This document shows positions 26,782-35,498 of a DNA stretch of 64,000 nucleotides, in pieces (position 1 is the first letter of the stretch; every line of letters begins with the position of its first letter). Under the pieces are notes generated by a model that had not been told where the DNA came from, did not search any database, and saw nothing but the letters and a program-made list of their open reading frames with translations. A program made the translations under genes and the position numbers. The stretch is from Fibrobacter succinogenes (GTDB lineage: Bacteria; Fibrobacterota; Fibrobacteria; Fibrobacterales; Fibrobacteraceae). The stretch spans positions 1 through 64,000 of the forward strand of contig NZ_CACZDK010000004.1 of the NCBI RefSeq assembly GCF_902779965.1, given 5' to 3'.

Positions 26782-27225
26782 CTATTTATCCAAAGTCTTG
26801 ATTTGGTCAACGAACTCGCCCACTTCCTTAAATTCACGGTAGATGGAAGCAAAGCGGACGTATGCTACTGCGTCGAGTTTCTTGAGTTCCTGCATCACGA
26901 GGTTGCCGATTTGATCATAACTGACTTCGGAATTTTCGGATGTCTGCAAAGCATTTTCGACACGCGTCACAAGCTGTTCAATATCGTCGATGGACACCGG
27001 TCTTTTTTTGCAAGAGTTCATTATACCGCGCAAAAGCTTTTCACGCTGGAACGGTTCGCGTTCACCACTGCGTTTAATAACGGTCAACTGCTGGACTTCA
27101 ACGTATTCACGAGTCGTAAAACGTCGACCGCAAGCACAACATTCACGACGGCGGCGAATCGACGAACCACTCACGCGGCTATCGACAACCTTATCGTTAT
27201 CATTCTTGCAAAAAGGGCAAATCAT
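26782..27225 (-). CDS. nrdR: Transcriptional repressor NrdR
   Basis: 147 aa, the usual NrdR size. It represses ribonucleotide reductase genes by binding NrdR boxes, sensing ATP/dATP. An N-terminal zinc ribbon (CPFC at residues 3-6 and CCAC near 31-34) is followed by RRRRECxxCxRRFTTREYVE, an ATP-cone (VIKRSGEREPFQREKLLRGI) and the C-terminal YVRFASIYREF. The ATG at 27225 (MICPFC) is chosen because the zinc ribbon always begins the protein; an upstream in-frame extension has no family match. No ribonucleotide reductase gene or NrdR box was noticed in the window. Confidence 0.95.
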   Translation of the reverse strand: MICPFCKNDNDKVVDSRVSGSSIRRRRECCACGRRFTTREYVEVQQLTVIKRSGEREPFQREKLLRGIMNSCKKRPVSIDDIEQLVTRVENALQTSENSEVSYDQIGNLVMQELKKLDAVAYVRFASIYREFKEVGEFVDQIKTLDK

Positions 27226-27509
27226 GCGTTGAATATAGGTTATTTTGAAGAAAAAGGTGATTAAAATCTTTATAAAATTACATTGTTTAGTAGAAAGTAG
27301 GCGGTAGGACAAATGCGTAGGTCGAGCGTCGCGGCCAAGAGTGTGCAAATTTATGCAAGCATAAGCCATTTATGGACTTATATTTGATAAATGCAGCCAC
27401 GGACGCGAAGCGTCAACCTCTTGAGCGTAGCGAGAGTACAAGTTAGAAGTGATGCAAAAAAAACGGCACCGTCAGGCACCGTTTTCAAATTTTCGATTGC
27501 GCTCGCTAA
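27226..27509. other. Spacer between nrdR and transketolase
   Basis: No gene seen. It holds short spacer words (AGTAGAAAGTAGGCGGTAGG; GACGCGAAGCGTC; CTTGAGCGTAGCGAGAGTACAA) and the transketolase terminator. The third word recurs near 33502 as CTTGAGCGAAGCGAAAGTACAA. Confidence 0.6.
27456..27483 (-). terminator. Intrinsic terminator after transketolase
   Basis: Read on the minus strand, AACGGTGCC pairs with GGTGCCGTT (9 bp with two G-U pairs, loop TGAC) and an 8-base T-run follows. It lies just after the transketolase stop. Confidence 0.82.
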
Positions 27510-29585
27510 TTAAGCGTTAGCCTTCTTAAAGTCTTCGACGTTCTTTGCAAATTCAGCGAGGTATTCCTTGGCTGCTGCAGCAACAGCTTCCGGAACGTAG
27601 CCGAATTCCTTTTCGAGAACGCCAGCCGGAGCAGAAGCTCCGAAGCGTTCGAGACCGGAGACCTTGCCGAAGCCACCCACGACCTGGGCGAACAGGAGCG
27701 GAAGACCGCTGGACTTTGCAAACACCGGAGTCCACGGAGCAATGATGCTGTCGCGGTAGGCCTTGTCCTGCTTGAGGAAAAGAGCCGGGCTAATCATGGA
27801 GACCACGCGAACGGCCTTGCCTTCGGCGCGGAGGAGTTCGGCAGCCTGATGTTCGAGGAGAACGTCACTTCCGTTTGCAACCAAAGTAAGTTCCGGCTTC
27901 TTGCCTGCGGCAGTGTTGTCGCTGACGATGTAAGCGCCCTTGCGGCAAGCCTTGGCGGCTTCGTAGCGGTTGTCACCCGGGAGCGTATTCACGACCTGGC
28001 GAGTAAGGATGAGAGCCGTCGGGCTGTCGTTGTTTTCAAAAGCCATTTCCCATGCTGCGAGCGTTTCGTAAGCATCGGCCGGACGGAGAACGAGCATTTC
28101 AGCCTTGCCGCTAGCCTTCGTGAGGCTTTCGAGCAAGCGGATCTGCGTTTCGTGTTCGATCGGCTGGTGCGTCGGGCCGTCTTCGCCCACGCGGAAGCTG
28201 TCGTGCGTAAACACGTACTTGACCGGGAGGCCCATGAGAGCAGCCATGCGGATTGCCGGCTTCATAAAGTCACTGAACACGAAGAACGTTGCGCAAATCG
28301 GATAGAGACCGCCGTGGAGAGCGATACCGTTAGCAATGGCACCCATCGTGAGTTCTGCAACGCCGACCTGGACAAATGCGCCCTTGAAGTCGTTAGCGCG
28401 GAAGATGCCCGTCTTGTCGAGGAATGCCTGCGTGTTGTCGGAGTTCGAAAGGTCTGCAGAGCTGCAGATGATGTTGTGATAATTTTCGGCGAGGTAGCCA
28501 AGAACCGTACCGCTAGTGACGCGAGTGGCAACGCCTTCCTTGATGTTGAGCTTGGAGAGGTCGATCTTGAGACCCTTGCCCGAGAGCCATTCATTGAGGG
28601 TTGCGGACTTTTCGGCGTTAGCCTTGTCCCAAGCAGCCTTGGCCTTCTTCCATTCGGCAACTTCCTTGCGGAGTTCGTTAGCGCGGGCTTCAAAGCCAGC
28701 CTTCACGTCATCAAAGACCTGGAACGGATCGTCCGGATTGCCACCGAGATTCTTGACCGTTGCAGAAGTAGAAGCACCGGCAGCATTAAGCGGCTGACCG
28801 TGCGTAGAAACAGCGCCTTCGTAGCTCTTGCCGTCTTCGGCGATAGCGCCCTTAGCCATCGTAGTGTGACCGTAGACGAGCACCGGCTTTTCAGTTTCTG
28901 TCCAAGCGGCCTTGAAAGCCTTGCGGAGTTCTGCAATGTTGGAACCGTCGCATTCAATCACGCGGAAGCCCCAGGATTCGTACTGACCAACGAAGTCGTG
29001 GTCCATCACGTCTTCAGTCTTGCAGCTGAGCTGGACCTGGTTTGCGTCGTAGAAGAAAATGAGATTCGAAAGCTTGAGGTGACCAGCAATGCGGCCCACG
29101 CCGTATGCGATTTCTTCTTCGAGGCCACCGTCAGAAACGAGGCAGACCGTCTTGTGTTCGACGATGGAACCGAAGCGTTCGACCATGAAGCGTTCAGCGA
29201 TAGCACCACCGAGAGCAATGCCGTGACCGATGCCGAGCGGGCCCGAAGAGTTTTCAATACCAAGGGAGACATCGACTTCAGGGTGGCCCGGAGTGCGGCT
29301 GCCAAGCTGGCGGAAATTCTTCACGTCTTCGAGGGTAAGGCGGTTCGTGAGGACGAGTTCGGAATAGAGGAGCGGGCTCATGTGGCCCGGGTCCATGAAG
29401 AAGCGGTCGCGAGCCATCCAGTTAGCGTTGTCCGGATCGTAGCGCAAGAATTCTGCAAACAAAAGCGTAATAGCATCGGCGGCGCCCATGGCTCCACCCG
29501 GATGTCCGGACTTGGCCTTCTGCACCATCGCGGCAGAAAGGATACGGACGTTGTCAGCTGCTTTTGTAACTAATGAATCTTGCAC
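27510..29585 (-). CDS. tkt: Transketolase
   Basis: 691 aa, normal for the family. It transfers two-carbon ketol units between pentose-phosphate-pathway sugars using thiamine pyrophosphate, in the cytoplasm. Visible features: SGHPGGAMGAADA near residue 26 (substrate/cofactor His), DPGHMSPLLYSEL, SSGPLGIGHGIALGGAIAER, the TPP/Mg motif VSDGGLEEE (SDG in place of the usual GDG), and the transketolase motif THDSFRVGEDGPTHQPIEHE in the Pyr domain. The start is a GTG at 29585 preceded by AGGGG eight bases upstream. It is divergent from the membrane glycosyltransferase and followed by a terminator, so it is probably a single-gene unit. Confidence 0.96.
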   Translation of the reverse strand: MQDSLVTKAADNVRILSAAMVQKAKSGHPGGAMGAADAITLLFAEFLRYDPDNANWMARDRFFMDPGHMSPLLYSELVLTNRLTLEDVKNFRQLGSRTPGHPEVDVSLGIENSSGPLGIGHGIALGGAIAERFMVERFGSIVEHKTVCLVSDGGLEEEIAYGVGRIAGHLKLSNLIFFYDANQVQLSCKTEDVMDHDFVGQYESWGFRVIECDGSNIAELRKAFKAAWTETEKPVLVYGHTTMAKGAIAEDGKSYEGAVSTHGQPLNAAGASTSATVKNLGGNPDDPFQVFDDVKAGFEARANELRKEVAEWKKAKAAWDKANAEKSATLNEWLSGKGLKIDLSKLNIKEGVATRVTSGTVLGYLAENYHNIICSSADLSNSDNTQAFLDKTGIFRANDFKGAFVQVGVAELTMGAIANGIALHGGLYPICATFFVFSDFMKPAIRMAALMGLPVKYVFTHDSFRVGEDGPTHQPIEHETQIRLLESLTKASGKAEMLVLRPADAYETLAAWEMAFENNDSPTALILTRQVVNTLPGDNRYEAAKACRKGAYIVSDNTAAGKKPELTLVANGSDVLLEHQAAELLRAEGKAVRVVSMISPALFLKQDKAYRDSIIAPWTPVFAKSSGLPLLFAQVVGGFGKVSGLERFGASAPAGVLEKEFGYVPEAVAAAAKEYLAEFAKNVEDFKKANA

Positions 29586-29768
29586 GGTCTAACCCCTTTA
29601 GAGTTTTGTTTTTACGCGGCAAATTTAGTTTTTTCTTGCAAAACTCTCAAGGTATATTGTCAAATGAAAAGCCCAAAGCAATAAAAAGTTATATTTTCAT
29701 CACAAATTACTATTCAGTAAAATCGCCCCCAAACGGAGCGGTTTTGTGTATTTTCGAGAAGGATTCAA

Positions 29769-32336
29769 ATGAACTACAAAGACGCTATCTTGAAACTGTT
29801 CAAGAACTTAGCACACCCCGCCGGTATTATCGGAACAATTGTCGCACTCATCATCCCCATCCTTATTTATCTTTTAGGTTCCCCCAAGGGAAGCCATAAA
29901 GATATTATTCGGCAACTCGATTTAAATCTTCCATTCGGTCTTTTTTGGCTACAACTCATCCTGGGCATCGTTCTTTTCTGCGTTTTAAACAAGGATTTTA
30001 GAGAATGGATCAAGGGAATCCTCCCCGAAAAATCCATCAGCATCATGGCGCTAGTGTTTGCCGTAGCCGTATCCATTTTCGCAGGCACACAGATTGAAGC
30101 ACGCCACCGTGTGCAAAGTGACGAAAGCGTATTCATGTCCGTAGCACAGAACATGTACTACAATCACATATCAGGAACGTGCAACCAAGGCGATTTTGAT
30201 CAAAACCAACTCAATTGCCACGCCAACTCCAACAGCTTCAAAACCAAGGGACTTTCGTTCCTTTACTATCTCGGCATGCCGCTGTTCGGGAACAATCTTC
30301 GCTGGATTTTTACAGCAGAATTCGTGATGCTACCGCTTTCGTTCTTGCTCATGTTCCTTGCGATTGTCGCATGGACCAGGCAACCGCTCCTCGCCTTCTT
30401 GGCATCGCTCCTCATGGCACTCCAACCGACAGTGCTGTTCCAGTTCCGCGCCATGTCCGTCGAGCCACTCTACATATTCCTCTCTGCACTTTCGCTCCTC
30501 GTTTTCAAGTGGGCTTATGATAGAAACACCATAAGGCATTGGACGCTCCTTGCCCTCATCCTCGCCTTCTTTGCGCAAACCCGCCAAGAAACAATCTTCT
30601 GCATTTTCGCATTCATCCTCTTTGCACTCCCGAAACTTCTCGACAAGAAAGACGCCAAGGCCCCCACATTCTTCGTCGTATTCTCGATTTTCTCCGTCCC
30701 TGTGCTCCTCACCATCAGCTATTTCCAAGGCTTTGGTTTCCAGGGCGGTGAATTCGAAGCCCATGGTCACTTCTTCGAAGACCTCGCCAAGAACTGGGAC
30801 GTGATGACCATGAAGATTGGAGACAACGGAGAACTCCGCAATCCGTTCCTCAGCTACTTCAACTACCTCTTTGTAATCGGAGCCATCTACCTCGTCTTCC
30901 GCGCCATCAACGATGCCCGAAAGAGCGACTTCACCTACCTCAAGATTCTCAGTTTCTTACTCCTGTACCACGTTCAGACGTACGTCATTCTCGAGAACGT
31001 TTCCGGCGATTTCAGCATTGAAATCAACCAACGCTATAGCCTTGTGATGCTCCCGACGATGGCATTTGTGGCCGCACTCCCCATCACGCACATGATCCAG
31101 TATTTTGCAACTCCGATGAACAGCAAGGAACAAAATGCCAAAGGCGCCTTCGCTGGCATACTCATCGCAGCCATCATCTTTACCGGTTGGACATTCCATT
31201 ACAAGCAAGACTTCAACAAAAACATCATGTACAACCGCAACCACTTGACCATCGAAGAATACGAGATTCTCGGGTGGCTCAAGGAACAGCCCAAGGCTGA
31301 CCGATTCTTTATTTACGGACGTCCGTGGCATTTTATAGGTTACGGAATTTCTTCTATCCATTATGACGAAGCTCGAAAAATGAGCAACGCCAAAATGAAG
31401 AAACTCATCGATAAATATAAAGGCGAAGTCTATTACATCCGCGGACTGGACTGCTGGGACAGCCACACTTACCACAAGAAAGCAGTGGAACACCGTATCG
31501 CCACGACCTGCGACGTTTTCGAGCGCGAAATGGATATGACCGGAGTTAAGAACATCTTGATTACGAACAACTACTGGGTTCAAATCGCAAAGTTCAACGG
31601 TCGCAAGAATTACTCCCCAGAAAATATTATTTCGACCAGCGAAATTGAAATCATCCCGGATGATTCCACTAAGAGCAAAGCCGCTGCATTAAGAATAAAC
31701 TACAAACTCAATGAAAAAGGAACTGCCGTAGCTAACTGGACCTTAACAATAACCTTGAATGACCAACCTCTTACCATAAAAAAATACCAATTTGGCGAAT
31801 ACAGCAAGGATATTAATATCGAAGGATTACAGCCTGGCTTTAACCAGATCCGCTTTATCGTACAAGATTTAGCGACAAAAAGCAAGCTTGCCGACATTTC
31901 AAAATTTCACTTTGAAAAAGCAAACGGAGTCGTCGCTCTTACGGAAATTCCTATAGTCTCACACCAACAAGAATGGGGCCAAATGCACAAAAACGAAAGC
32001 ATTGAAGGCAACAAGTTAACCGTAAACGGACAACTTTACGCGAACGGAATTGGTACGCACGCCTCATCTACAACTGTTTTTGACATCGACAAAAAATATT
32101 CGAGATTCAGGCTTTCCGCAGGCCTTGATGACGAATCCCTTTGCAGCGAAGGCGTTGCTGTCGAAGTTCTCGGTGACGGAAAATCTCTCGTAAAAACCCC
32201 GTTCTTCAAGAATGGCGTATTGCACAAAGTCGAAGCCGACGTTGCCGGAGTCCAAAAGCTGACCATAAAATCCATGCCGCAAAAAAGCATCAACTGTAGC
32301 CATGTGGATATCATCAATCCGGTATTGATTCCGTAG
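29769..32336 (+). CDS. Polytopic GT-C-type membrane glycosyltransferase with C-terminal NPCBM-like domain
   Basis: 855 aa. About eleven hydrophobic segments fill residues 15-450. The first outer loop has an acidic DES motif (VQSDESVFMSVAQNMY) of the kind GT-C enzymes (PMT/ArnT-like) use to bind lipid-linked sugar donors. The C-terminal 300 residues are soluble. The last 120 (GIGTHASSTTVFDI, FRLSAGLDDESLC, VEVLGDGKSL) match the NPCBM carbohydrate-binding fold. It probably adds a sugar from a polyprenyl carrier to a protein or glycan on the outer side of the inner membrane. The polyprenyl-sugar synthase-like gene just downstream supports this. GAGAAGG lies 7 bases before the ATG. The acceptor is unknown. 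Confidence 0.8.
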   Translation: MNYKDAILKLFKNLAHPAGIIGTIVALIIPILIYLLGSPKGSHKDIIRQLDLNLPFGLFWLQLILGIVLFCVLNKDFREWIKGILPEKSISIMALVFAVAVSIFAGTQIEARHRVQSDESVFMSVAQNMYYNHISGTCNQGDFDQNQLNCHANSNSFKTKGLSFLYYLGMPLFGNNLRWIFTAEFVMLPLSFLLMFLAIVAWTRQPLLAFLASLLMALQPTVLFQFRAMSVEPLYIFLSALSLLVFKWAYDRNTIRHWTLLALILAFFAQTRQETIFCIFAFILFALPKLLDKKDAKAPTFFVVFSIFSVPVLLTISYFQGFGFQGGEFEAHGHFFEDLAKNWDVMTMKIGDNGELRNPFLSYFNYLFVIGAIYLVFRAINDARKSDFTYLKILSFLLLYHVQTYVILENVSGDFSIEINQRYSLVMLPTMAFVAALPITHMIQYFATPMNSKEQNAKGAFAGILIAAIIFTGWTFHYKQDFNKNIMYNRNHLTIEEYEILGWLKEQPKADRFFIYGRPWHFIGYGISSIHYDEARKMSNAKMKKLIDKYKGEVYYIRGLDCWDSHTYHKKAVEHRIATTCDVFEREMDMTGVKNILITNNYWVQIAKFNGRKNYSPENIISTSEIEIIPDDSTKSKAAALRINYKLNEKGTAVANWTLTITLNDQPLTIKKYQFGEYSKDINIEGLQPGFNQIRFIVQDLATKSKLADISKFHFEKANGVVALTEIPIVSHQQEWGQMHKNESIEGNKLTVNGQLYANGIGTHASSTTVFDIDKKYSRFRLSAGLDDESLCSEGVAVEVLGDGKSLVKTPFFKNGVLHKVEADVAGVQKLTIKSMPQKSINCSHVDIINPVLIP

Positions 32337-32514
32337 CAGTTTCGCCGCAGTTGGCAGAACTTAGTCCGCTCCGCTCTTAGAGCTTAGAAAAACAGACAAA
32401 ATCCTAAGTTCTAAGCTCCGAGTTACTAGTTACTAGAAGTAATTTATATAAAAATTCCCTAGTAACTAATAACTATTAACTAGTAACTATTTTTCAAATT
32501 GCTATAATTGCACT
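32337..32514. repeat. Spacer made of interspersed repeat words
   Basis: It contains CGCAGTTGGCAGAACTTAGTCCGCTCCGCTCTTAGAGCTTAG, closely matched near 59500-59535; an inverted copy (CTAAGTTCTAAGCTC); then runs of GTTACTAGTTACTAG and AACTAATAACTATTAACTAG. No gene or convincing terminator is seen. Confidence 0.65.
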
Positions 32515-33426
32515 ATGCTTTTATCCGTAATTATTCCTGTTTTTAATGAAGAAGAAATCGTTGCCGAAACCTACCGTGTCTTGGAGGAAGAGCTCAAGGA
32601 TATCGAACACGAACTCATTTTTGTCAACGACGGTTCCAAGGACCGCACCCGCGAAATCGTGGAAGGTCTTCTCCCCGGAAATCCGAACAACAAGATTATC
32701 AATTTCAGCCGCAACTTCGGTCACCAGGCCGCATTCAGCGCGGGTCTCGACCATTGCATTGGCGATGCGGTAGTGATTATCGACGGCGACTTGCAAGACC
32801 CGCCTAGCCTTATTCACGAGATGCTCGAAAAGTGGCGTGAAGGCTATCAAGTTGTTTACGCACAGCGCAACAAGCGCAAAGGCGAAACCCTTTTCAAGCG
32901 CTTTACTGCATTCTGCTTCTACCGTATAATTGGCAAGCTCACAAGCATTGACATTCCGCCTGACACAGGTGACTTTAGACTCATGGACCGCTGCGTGGTC
33001 GACCAGCTCAAGAACCTCCCCGAACGCAGCCGCTTCTTGCGCGGCCTCGTGTGCTGGGTCGGCTTCAAGAAAATCGGCGTCAAGTACGACCGCGCCGAAC
33101 GCACGGCAGGCACTTCGAAGTATCCGCTCAAAAAAATGCTCCGCCTTGCCTTCGACGGCATTACAGGGTTCAGCTCTGCGCCGCTCAAGATCAGTTTCTA
33201 CATGGGATGGATCGCAACGATTGTCGGATTCGCCTTGCTCGTCTGGTCGATTCTCGAAAAGTTCCTCTCCCCAGCAACAACGGTTCCCGGTTGGGCATCG
33301 CTCATGACGGCAATTATATTCTTTGCCGGCGTGCAGCTTTTGACCATCGGCATTCTCGGCGAGTACATCGGCCGCATCTACGACGAAGTCAAGCAGCGCC
33401 CGCTGTACATCGAAGACAAAAAATAA
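32515..33426 (+). CDS. Polyprenyl-phosphate glycosyltransferase, GT2 family (GtrB/DPM1-like)
   Basis: 303 aa. An N-terminal GT-A domain has VIIPVFNEEE, FVNDGSKDRT and the metal-binding DGDLQDPP near residue 86. Two C-terminal membrane helices (about 222-250 and 262-290) end in GEYIGRIYDEVKQRPLYI, the hallmark of GtrB-type enzymes. These charge undecaprenyl phosphate with one sugar on the cytoplasmic face. It lies after the GT-C-type membrane transferase in the same direction, which fits a donor-maker and donor-user pair. The sugar cannot be told from the sequence. Confidence 0.9.
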   Translation: MLLSVIIPVFNEEEIVAETYRVLEEELKDIEHELIFVNDGSKDRTREIVEGLLPGNPNNKIINFSRNFGHQAAFSAGLDHCIGDAVVIIDGDLQDPPSLIHEMLEKWREGYQVVYAQRNKRKGETLFKRFTAFCFYRIIGKLTSIDIPPDTGDFRLMDRCVVDQLKNLPERSRFLRGLVCWVGFKKIGVKYDRAERTAGTSKYPLKKMLRLAFDGITGFSSAPLKISFYMGWIATIVGFALLVWSILEKFLSPATTVPGWASLMTAIIFFAGVQLLTIGILGEYIGRIYDEVKQRPLYIEDKK

Positions 33427-33439
33427 TTCGGAATTCGGA

Positions 33440-33497
33440 CAACTGCTCGGCTCGGAAATGCCAATGCTTGCATTGGCATTTCCGAGCCGAGCAGTTG
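33440..33497. repeat. Perfect 28-bp inverted repeat with 2-base spacer
   Basis: The arm at 33440-33467 (CAACTGCTCGGCTCGGAAAT then GCCAATGC) is exactly complementary to 33470-33497, separated by TT. It lies 13 bases after the GT2 stop. No T-run follows, so it is not a normal intrinsic terminator. Confidence 0.9.
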
Positions 33498-33499
33498 GT

Positions 33500-33625
33500 G
33501 CTTGAGCGAAGCGAAAGTACAATTAGGAATTGACGCATTTAGGATTGTCATTCCCGATTTATTCGGGAATCTCCTTGCTTAGAAATTTTTAAGTTAAAGG
33601 AGAAGCCTGCCTTCGCAGGCATGAC
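33500..33625. repeat. Interspersed words and two REP-like hairpins before gmk
   Basis: CTTGAGCGAAGCGAAAGTACAATTAGGAATTG matches the word at 27419. TCCCGATTTATTCGGGA is preceded by GTCAT, and GCCTGCCTTCGCAGGC is followed by ATGACG. Both are the GTCAT-plus-palindrome pattern of REP-like elements. Confidence 0.65.
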
Positions 33626-33664
33626 GCGATAAAAGTGAATATGGAGTAATTACAGAATTTAACT

Positions 33665-34225
33665 ATGAAAAACAAACTATTCGTAATGAGTGCCGCGAGT
33701 GGCGCAGGAAAGACCACCCTCAAGGATCTGGTCATCAAGGATTTTCCGGACATCAAGTATTCCATCTCCGCAACAACCCGCAAACCGCGCGAAGGCGAAG
33801 TTGATGGAGTCCACTATTTTTTCAAGACAAAAGAAGAATTCGAAAAGCTCATTAAAGAAAACGGCTTGATTGAATGGAACGAAGTCCACGGCAACTACTA
33901 CGGAACGCCCAAGAGTTTCGTTGAAAAGACTCTCGCCGAAGGAAATCGCGTGCTGTTCGACCTCGACGTTTTCGGGAAAATCAACTTCGATAAGGTCTAC
34001 CCCGATGCCACGGGAATCTTCATTTTGCCGCCTAGCGAAGAAGAACTCGAACGCCGCCTCCGCGGACGCGGCACCGATAGCGAAGAAGTCATCCAGCTCC
34101 GCCTTGCAAACGCCAAAAAGGAAATTGAATTTGCAAAGACCAAGGGCAAGTACGAATACACGATTATCAATGACGATCTGCAAAAAGCCGCAGACGAACT
34201 CCGCGCCATTTTAAGACAGAAGTAA
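33665..34225 (+). CDS. gmk: Guanylate kinase
   Basis: 186 aa. It phosphorylates GMP to GDP with ATP in the cytoplasm. The P-loop is SGAGKTTL at residues 10-17. The GMP-binding segment has SISATTRKPREGEVDGVHYFF, GLIEWNEVHGNYYGTP and VLFDLDVFG, and the lid has RLRGRGTDSEEVIQLRL. Length and motifs are typical. The ATG is preceded by a short A/T-rich region with no strong SD. A terminator follows. Confidence 0.96.
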   Translation: MKNKLFVMSAASGAGKTTLKDLVIKDFPDIKYSISATTRKPREGEVDGVHYFFKTKEEFEKLIKENGLIEWNEVHGNYYGTPKSFVEKTLAEGNRVLFDLDVFGKINFDKVYPDATGIFILPPSEEELERRLRGRGTDSEEVIQLRLANAKKEIEFAKTKGKYEYTIINDDLQKAADELRAILRQK

Positions 34226-34282
34226 ATTGATTATTGGTCATTAGTCATTGGTTGTAATTTGACTTTGAATTCGCACCCGATG

Positions 34283-34323
34283 AAAATTCCCGCCCCATCG
34301 TTTACTGAGAGGCGGGAATTTTT
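34283..34323 (+). terminator. Terminator after gmk, probably two-way
   Basis: A 12-bp stem, AAAATTCCCGCC / GGCGGGAATTTT, with a 16-base loop between two convergent genes. The T-run on the plus strand is five long; on the minus strand it is four. Confidence 0.8.
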
Positions 34324-34333
34324 GTGTGAGGTG

Positions 34334-35341
34334 TTATGTGTGAATTCTTACGACAATGGAATTTTCAAAGAAGCTCGGGTCTGCCCCCAAGCGCCACAGC
34401 TTAGAGCCATATGCAAACAAGTTCGGACGCGCCTTGCGTAAAATTGCGGCACCCGTTGCACGCAGATACCCCGCTTTGCTCTTGGACTGCATTCCCTTGA
34501 GCTTAGCCCCCAAGTCATCAATGCTTACGCTAATTGCATTGTGATCATGCGGGTTGTACGGTTCCGCCTGCACCTTGGTAGAGAGCGATTCAAAAACCTC
34601 CAGACTTTTGGCACCAAGCGCAGTATCATCAAAAAAGCGGAAAGCCGTCGCCGCCTTTACAACGGATTCAAACTTCTCGATGCCATCAATCCACGGATAG
34701 TTCGTTGCCCCCACAAGCCCGACCGTAAAGTCAAACGATTCCGCTTCGCGGAAATAGCGGATAAACATTTCCTCCGGAGATTCCTTTTCGGGATTTGGCT
34801 TGAGAACATCTTTAGCAGCCGTCAAGAGAATCGCGGACACATCCGTTTCTCCAGTTGCAATCGGAGCATTCGCCTTGTAAACTTGTTCAAACCCACTGTC
34901 GCCGCGGAACCCGCCATAGACATACGCAAACAGAGCTTCCGCTGCTACAGGCTTTATGAGGTGTAGCACAAGCGGCAAGAAGTTCGCAAACACCGTCGAA
35001 CGACGGCGCATAAGTTCTGCGACAAGCAAGCCATCTCGTTCCTGAACCGCAAGCAACAACGCCCCCACATGCAACAAGAACGAATACTGCCCAACATCTA
35101 AATTCTTGATGTCGCTCGGCAAATAGACTCTGATTGTCGCTTGCAATTCCTTTGGCAAGTACATGTACCAAGAAGGCGTAAAGTAGGCACTGCCGTCTAC
35201 GCACTGCATCTGCGAAAGTTCCTCATCTTTTGCTGATGCGCCATCAACAAAATCAAGAATTCCGGTCGCGCTTCGCGAGAACCCGTAAACCGTTATGTCC
35301 CGGGACGTTTCAATCTTCACGTAAAACATTTCATTTGCCAT
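34334..35341 (-). CDS. Uncharacterised protein with C-terminal HIRAN-like domain
   Basis: 335 aa, cytoplasmic. The last 90 residues read VQAEPYNPHDHNAISV....GYLRATGAAIL, matching the HIRAN pattern (E-P-x-N-x-x-D-x-N-A-I-x-V, then G-Y-L and an A-x-x-L helix). HIRAN domains bind single-stranded or 3'-end DNA in HLTF and in phage and defence proteins. The N-terminal 240 residues match nothing I recognise and contain a hydrophobic but not clearly membrane-spanning stretch (QYSFLLHVGALLLAV). A strong AGGAGG lies 8 bases before the ATG. The neighbourhood is accessory. A nucleic-acid or repair-linked role is inference only. Confidence 0.75.
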   Translation of the reverse strand: MANEMFYVKIETSRDITVYGFSRSATGILDFVDGASAKDEELSQMQCVDGSAYFTPSWYMYLPKELQATIRVYLPSDIKNLDVGQYSFLLHVGALLLAVQERDGLLVAELMRRRSTVFANFLPLVLHLIKPVAAEALFAYVYGGFRGDSGFEQVYKANAPIATGETDVSAILLTAAKDVLKPNPEKESPEEMFIRYFREAESFDFTVGLVGATNYPWIDGIEKFESVVKAATAFRFFDDTALGAKSLEVFESLSTKVQAEPYNPHDHNAISVSIDDLGAKLKGMQSKSKAGYLRATGAAILRKARPNLFAYGSKLWRLGADPSFFENSIVVRIHT

Positions 35342-35445
35342 TGCAGGCCTCCTTTCTGAAGGTTACAATGTAAACTTAGATTTTAATAGTGTCATATAAT
35401 GACATTTTAGAATTTTGCAAAAAAAAAATTCTTTTTTTTACAACG

Positions 35446-35477
35446 AAAAAGAGGCGCAATTTACATAATTGCACCTC
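35446..35477 (-). terminator. Terminator of the 187-aa unknown gene
   Basis: On the minus strand, GAGGTGCAATT pairs with AATTGCGCCTC (11 bp with one G-U, five-base loop) and is followed by T5. Confidence 0.75.
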
Positions 35478-35498
35478 AAAAAAAATGCTAACAATATT

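Noticed and set aside
27849-29573. 574-aa open frame antisense to transketolase
   Set aside because: It is an exact shadow of a conserved gene with strong codon bias. It has no family match, no SD and no independent signal; its Val/Ala/Glu-rich composition is what an antisense frame of such a gene gives.
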